In this document: in pieces, positions 15,618 to 18,449 of the stretch
Layout of the letters: every line of letters starts with the position of its first letter
Position numbering within the stretch: the stretch's first letter is position 1
NCBI GenBank assembly: GCA_945971355.1
Contig: CAMFPD010000019.1
Span: 1-18,449, forward strand
From: an uncultured Lachnobacterium sp.
Lineage (GTDB): Bacteria > Bacillota > Clostridia > Lachnospirales > Lachnospiraceae
Direction of reading: 5' to 3'
DNA: 18,449 bases
Made by a program: the position numbers and the translations under genes
The notes under the pieces: model-generated
What the model was told of the DNA's origin: nothing
What the model saw: the letters and a program-made list of their open reading frames with translations, nothing else
Databases searched by the model: none

Positions 15618-15644
15618 GTATCTGTTCAGTACCTTCACAGATAC
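15618..15644 (-). repeat. 27-nt hairpin repeat, copy 2
   Basis: Identical to 11730-11756, with 8-bp arms GTATCTGT and ACAGATAC. It lies 20 bases upstream of the lacI-like start codon, in the likely leader. On the plus strand it is followed by a run of T, so it could also terminate plus-strand transcription, although no plus-strand gene precedes it. Confidence 0.8.
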
Positions 15645-15695
15645 CTTTTTTCTTAATAATATAATTTCTGTTTTTGTAACAATTTGATTAAATTC

Positions 15696-15705
15696 TGACC
15701 GGTCA
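15696..15705. promoter_or_regulatory. candidate LacI-type operator
   Basis: TGACCGGTCA is a perfect 10-base palindrome with a central CG step, the usual core of LacI-family operators, about 100 bases upstream of the lacI-like gene. The flanks are not symmetric, and no second copy was seen before the MATE gene. Confidence 0.35.
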
Positions 15706-15806
15706 TTTTATATTTGCGATATAGCCATTAACTCATCGCTCAATCATATAATAATAAAACACAGTGCAATAATCAAAGGTTAATCGCATAACCCCTCACA
15801 AAATAG

Positions 15807-15845
15807 AAAGGTGATATTTGTGTAATATTCACAAATATCACCTTT
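15807..15845. terminator. long perfect hairpin, likely (bidirectional) terminator
   Basis: A 16-bp perfect stem (15807-15822 with 15830-15845) and 7-base loop, with short T runs on both strands. On the minus strand it lies downstream of the histidine kinase gene and of the antisense tRNA region, so it could stop kinase transcripts that pass the tRNA terminator before they reach the lacI-like gene. Confidence 0.6.
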
Positions 15846-15872
15846 TCCTTCTGCAAAAGTTCAAAATAGTGC

Positions 15873-15901
15873 TTGACGAACCCTCATCTGTTTGATATTA
15901 T
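15873..15901 (+). promoter_or_regulatory. strong promoter of tRNA-Glu
   Basis: TTGACG (15873-15878) and TATTAT (15896-15901) are 17 bases apart. The -10 box ends only 7 bases before the mature tRNA 5' end, so transcription probably starts at or one base before it. Confidence 0.75.
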
Positions 15902-15908
15902 AATACAC

Positions 15909-15980
15909 GGTTCGTTGGTCAAGCGGTTAAGACGCCGCCCTCTCACGGCGGAAACACGGGTTCGATTCCCGTACGGACTG
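15909..15980 (+). tRNA. tRNA-Glu (anticodon CTC)
   Basis: A 72-base cloverleaf with anticodon stem CCGCC/GGCGG, loop CTCTCAC and anticodon CTC at 15942-15944, which reads GAG. The T arm is ACGGG-TTCGATT-CCCGT. The acceptor stem is GGTTCGT/ACGGACT with two G-U pairs (1-72 and 4-69); the discriminator base is G and CCA is not encoded. It is the only plus-strand gene in the window. The body closely resembles Firmicute tRNA-Glu genes, which normally carry TTC; the CTC form is the minor isoacceptor. Confidence 0.93.
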
Positions 15981-15982
15981 CT

Positions 15983-16013
15983 AAGCACTTACAGTATTTG
16001 TAAGTGCTTTTTT
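15983..16013 (+). terminator. terminator of tRNA-Glu
   Basis: An 11-bp perfect stem (AAGCACTTACA with TGTAAGTGCTT) and 5-base loop, running into TTTTTT, 2 bases past the tRNA. Its T run overlaps the stop codon of the convergent histidine kinase gene (16012-16014); on the minus strand there is no T run after the stem, so it mainly serves the tRNA. Confidence 0.88.
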
Positions 16014-18363
16014 ACTTTGATAGATATGTCTTAAAAATTCTCAAGGCAGCCTTCATTTGAATAGGTTTACTCAGGAAATCATTCATTCCTGCCGAAATCA
16101 TTTCATCCCTGACTCCGGAAATAGCATCCGCTGTAAGCGCAACTATTGGAATATTCTGGTTTGGATTTCCTTCTAGCTTTCTGATAACTTGTACAGTTTC
16201 CACGCCATCCATCTCTGGCATAAAATGATCCATAAATATCAAATCATATTCATTTTCTTTTACCAGCTTAATTGCCTCCATACCACTGCTTGCTGTAGTG
16301 ATATTCATCATAAGAGGTCTGAATAGAGCCTTCTCTATCACCAGATTAAGCTTATTATCATCCACTATAAGTACCCTTGCATCAGGCGCAGTAAAGTTTA
16401 TTGCCTCATCATCGTCCTGAGAATCATATTCAAACTGCTCAAGTGTTCCAGCCGGTGTAGAATCTTTAATCTGCTGTGGCACCTCAAAATAGAAGGTTGA
16501 GCCTACACCATAGGTACTCTCCACACCAATAGTTCCCCCCATAAGCTCTATGAGCTGTTTAGATATCCTGAGTCCCAGTCCAGTTCCCTCTTTGTGATGA
16601 TTTTTCTCCTGATTAACCTGAGTATATGCTGAGAACAACTTATCAATATCCTCATCTCTTATTCCCTGACCTGTATCAGTTACTTCAAATCTCATAAGGG
16701 TATTGTCAGCATCCATATTTTTACATGACAGACGAACAGTAACAGTTCCCTCATCAGTGTACTTTATAGAATTTGTTACCAGATTAATCATAACCTGTTT
16801 GATTCGAACAAAATCACCAAATAGTTTTGAAGGCAGCTCAGAACTATACTCGTATTTTATATCCAGTCCCTTCTCTGCGTTTCTTGCATTTGCCATAATA
16901 CTAACATCATTTAAAAGAGACATAATCTGATAATTCTCTTCAATTATCTCAATACGTCCGGACTCTATTTTTGACAAATCAAGAATATCATTAATTATTG
17001 TAAGAAGTCCCTCCGAAGATGATTTAATAATATTAAGACACTTCCTGACATTATCGTTTACATCCTCTCTTAGTGCTACTGTTGTCATTCCCATAATGGC
17101 ATTCATAGGTGTTCTAATCTCATGGGACATACTTGACAGGAAATTACTCTTGGCAGCATTGGCATTGTCCGAATTAAGGCGCTCAACCTGTGTTGCCACA
17201 ATACCTGTGGCCTCTGTCAATAAAAACTTATCTATTACAGAAAATTCCTTCAGCTCACCACTTTCAAAGCACATTGCACCAATGTACTGTCCTTCCTTAA
17301 AGGCTGGAATCCAAAGCTGAGTTCCTAACATTTTTTCATTTAAATATCTGCTGTAATCACAATCTATACCAAATGGTAGGTTCTTATTACCTTCCAGATA
17401 TCCATTTTTGTCATACAATTCAATAACTTTATTCTGTACTTCAACCGGCATATCAGAGCAGTAATCTTTTATCTCATTGCAAGAATCCTTGTACCATTGG
17501 TAGGACAATTTTGTAGAAGCATTTTCTGGATCAATTTCCACAAACCAGATTCTTTCTAATTTAAAATACTCTCCAAGTAATCCCAATACCTGATTCAAGG
17601 AACTATCAGCATTTTCACCATAAACCAATATATTTTGCATTTTCACCATAAACTGGTGTCCTGCTGTAAGCTTAGCCTGATTTTCTGGCGTATATGTCTC
17701 CAAATCATCTGTAAGTTTATTCAAAGCCTGCATATTGTCACTAGGCAAGCCCTTTGCAACAATAGCAGTTATCTTTTTCTGATGTTCATTCTCTTCCTGT
17801 AGTATCTCCAGACTCTTGTACTGGGTTTCCATAAAAGTCTGAGCACGTTTTACAACCTGATAAACAAACATAAGAACAACAACATATTCCAGAGTGAAAC
17901 CAATCATATAATCACGAAATGTCTCCCAATGGCTCCAGTGCCAATATGTTACTTCCATTTTGCCTGCTGCATTGACGTACACTGCTATTGTCATAATAAT
18001 ATATGAAAATATTCCCATTCGAAGTGTAAATACTTTATCAAAATACAGACAACTTACAATTGGAACCAACACGTAAGTTATGTATATTCCCAGAGAATTG
18101 CTAGTTCCCAGAGTTCCAATTAATATAGACAATGCAACGAGCATATAATACTTAAGGAAAATATCTGACACCTTAAGTTTCAGCAATATGTACGGCACAA
18201 TTGTGGTCATTGCACCTACTATAATAATCGTACCGCGCACCAAATGTGGAAATTTAAAAATTCCGACTATCTCTGTAAAAACAAGGGCAATCATTACAAA
18301 CGAGCACCATGCTAGTGTTGTTGCAATGATTTTGTTTACTTGTTTCATATTCTCTTTGAGCAT
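16012..18363 (-). CDS. membrane hybrid sensor histidine kinase with receiver domain
   Basis: A 783-aa hybrid two-component kinase. Residues 1-175 hold about six membrane helices, followed by a coiled-coil-like stretch (175-200) and a GAF-like domain (about 245-395, with LWIPAFKEGQYIGAMCFESG). The HisKA domain has the phosphorylated H414 in SHEIRTPMNAIMGM. The ATPase domain shows N527 (N box), DTGQG 563-567 and GTGLGL 593-598. The receiver domain (660-780) has DD at 668-669, phospho-acceptor D712 (FMDHFMPEMDG), T744 and K766. No Hpt domain or separate response regulator is present, so output must go through a phosphotransfer protein encoded elsewhere. The start has a strong GGAGGG site 5 bases upstream and a TTGACA-17-TATGCT promoter. 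The signal sensed is unknown. Large orphan hybrid kinases of this layout are common in Lachnospiraceae. Confidence 0.93.
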   Translation of the reverse strand: MLKENMKQVNKIIATTLAWCSFVMIALVFTEIVGIFKFPHLVRGTIIIVGAMTTIVPYILLKLKVSDIFLKYYMLVALSILIGTLGTSNSLGIYITYVLVPIVSCLYFDKVFTLRMGIFSYIIMTIAVYVNAAGKMEVTYWHWSHWETFRDYMIGFTLEYVVVLMFVYQVVKRAQTFMETQYKSLEILQEENEHQKKITAIVAKGLPSDNMQALNKLTDDLETYTPENQAKLTAGHQFMVKMQNILVYGENADSSLNQVLGLLGEYFKLERIWFVEIDPENASTKLSYQWYKDSCNEIKDYCSDMPVEVQNKVIELYDKNGYLEGNKNLPFGIDCDYSRYLNEKMLGTQLWIPAFKEGQYIGAMCFESGELKEFSVIDKFLLTEATGIVATQVERLNSDNANAAKSNFLSSMSHEIRTPMNAIMGMTTVALREDVNDNVRKCLNIIKSSSEGLLTIINDILDLSKIESGRIEIIEENYQIMSLLNDVSIMANARNAEKGLDIKYEYSSELPSKLFGDFVRIKQVMINLVTNSIKYTDEGTVTVRLSCKNMDADNTLMRFEVTDTGQGIRDEDIDKLFSAYTQVNQEKNHHKEGTGLGLRISKQLIELMGGTIGVESTYGVGSTFYFEVPQQIKDSTPAGTLEQFEYDSQDDDEAINFTAPDARVLIVDDNKLNLVIEKALFRPLMMNITTASSGMEAIKLVKENEYDLIFMDHFMPEMDGVETVQVIRKLEGNPNQNIPIVALTADAISGVRDEMISAGMNDFLSKPIQMKAALRIFKTYLSK

Positions 18364-18403
18364 TTCCCCCTCCTGACTCTTATATATTCATTCTGCTGAC
18401 TTT

Positions 18404-18432
18404 AGCATAATAAAGGAATGAAGGGTTGTCAA
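18404..18432 (-). promoter_or_regulatory. promoter of the hybrid histidine kinase
   Basis: Minus-strand consensus TTGACA (18427-18432) and TATGCT (18404-18409) with a 17-base spacer, 40 bases before the start codon. Confidence 0.7.
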
Positions 18433-18445
18433 CCAAAAAACCCTT
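18421..18445. repeat. inverted repeat over the kinase -35 box
   Basis: AAGGGTT (18421-18427) and AACCCTT (18439-18445) form a 7-bp inverted repeat with an 11-base spacer that encloses the TTGACA box. It could be an operator or part of a terminator of a gene beyond the window. Confidence 0.4.
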
Positions 18446-18449
18446 AACT

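Larger units (their letters stand above)
15598..15908. other. 311-base intergenic region between lacI-like gene and tRNA-Glu
   Basis: No coding frame is credible here. From low to high coordinate it holds the repeat hairpin (15618-15644), a CG-centred palindrome (15696-15705), an AT-rich unassigned stretch (about 15706-15800), a long perfect hairpin (15807-15845) and the tRNA promoter (15873-15901). The minus-strand promoter of the lacI-like gene must lie here, but I see no clear consensus pair; TTGTTA with TATTAT spaced only 15 bases is the nearest. Confidence 0.7.

Noticed and set aside
15909..15980. tRNA-Glu as an integration site of a mobile element
   Set aside because: No integrase lies nearby and I could not see a repeat of the tRNA 3' end elsewhere in the window.
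1..18449. CRISPR array, prophage structural genes, insertion sequences
   Set aside because: No regularly spaced direct repeats, no transposase or capsid/tail/portal proteins were found on either strand.

Overview
The window reads like a chromosomal stretch from a Firmicute of class Clostridia, most likely a Lachnospiraceae gut or rumen bacterium. This is inferred from strong GGAGG-type ribosome sites, AT-rich intergenic DNA, a TIGR00266/AIM24 protein, a MATE pump, a LacI regulator and a large hybrid histidine kinase. No 16S or other species marker is present. All protein genes lie on the minus strand; only a tRNA-Glu is on the plus strand.

Layout in minus-strand transcription order (high to low coordinate): a membrane hybrid histidine kinase (16012-18363); a convergent plus-strand tRNA-Glu(CTC) with its own promoter and terminator; a LacI-family regulator and a MATE exporter (13119-15597); a small acidic protein, a small membrane protein and an AIM24-like protein (11765-12977); an unusual cassette of seven genes (1167-11676); and the start of an OPT-family oligopeptide transporter cut by the window edge (1-1054).

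The cassette is the highlight. In transcription order it encodes: (1) a 967-aa relative of two-barrel RNA polymerases of the eukaryotic RdRP/phage YonO type, with the catalytic-type DFDSD motif; (2) a ClpP-like serine protease with an intact catalytic triad; (3) a VirD4/TraG-like ATPase lacking the usual membrane anchor; (4) a 129-aa protein with an acidic tail ending ELPFM, reminiscent of the SSB tip; (5) a 1076-aa fusion of an RNase H1-type RNA:DNA-hybrid-binding domain (HBD), a ClpB-type AAA+ module, an FtsH-type AAA+ module and an M41 zinc protease; (6) a 206-aa protein whose C-terminal half resembles the end of the Hsp70 nucleotide-binding domain; (7) an RNase HI with its own HBD and a large insertion. 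Genes 2-6 are spaced by 13 bp or less or overlap, so they form one operon. A strong terminator follows gene 1, and gene 7 has its own promoter. Two proteins share a hybrid-binding domain, one makes RNA (by homology) and one cuts RNA in hybrids. The simplest hypothesis is a system that makes, senses or clears RNA:DNA hybrids or dsRNA, coupled to protein unfolding and proteolysis and to a DNA/RNA-pumping ATPase. Its purpose (defence, stress response, element maintenance) cannot be read from the sequence. I know of no described system with this composition.

A hairpin-forming 27-nt repeat occurs identically upstream of the polymerase gene and the lacI-like gene, with a diverged copy upstream of the RNase H gene.
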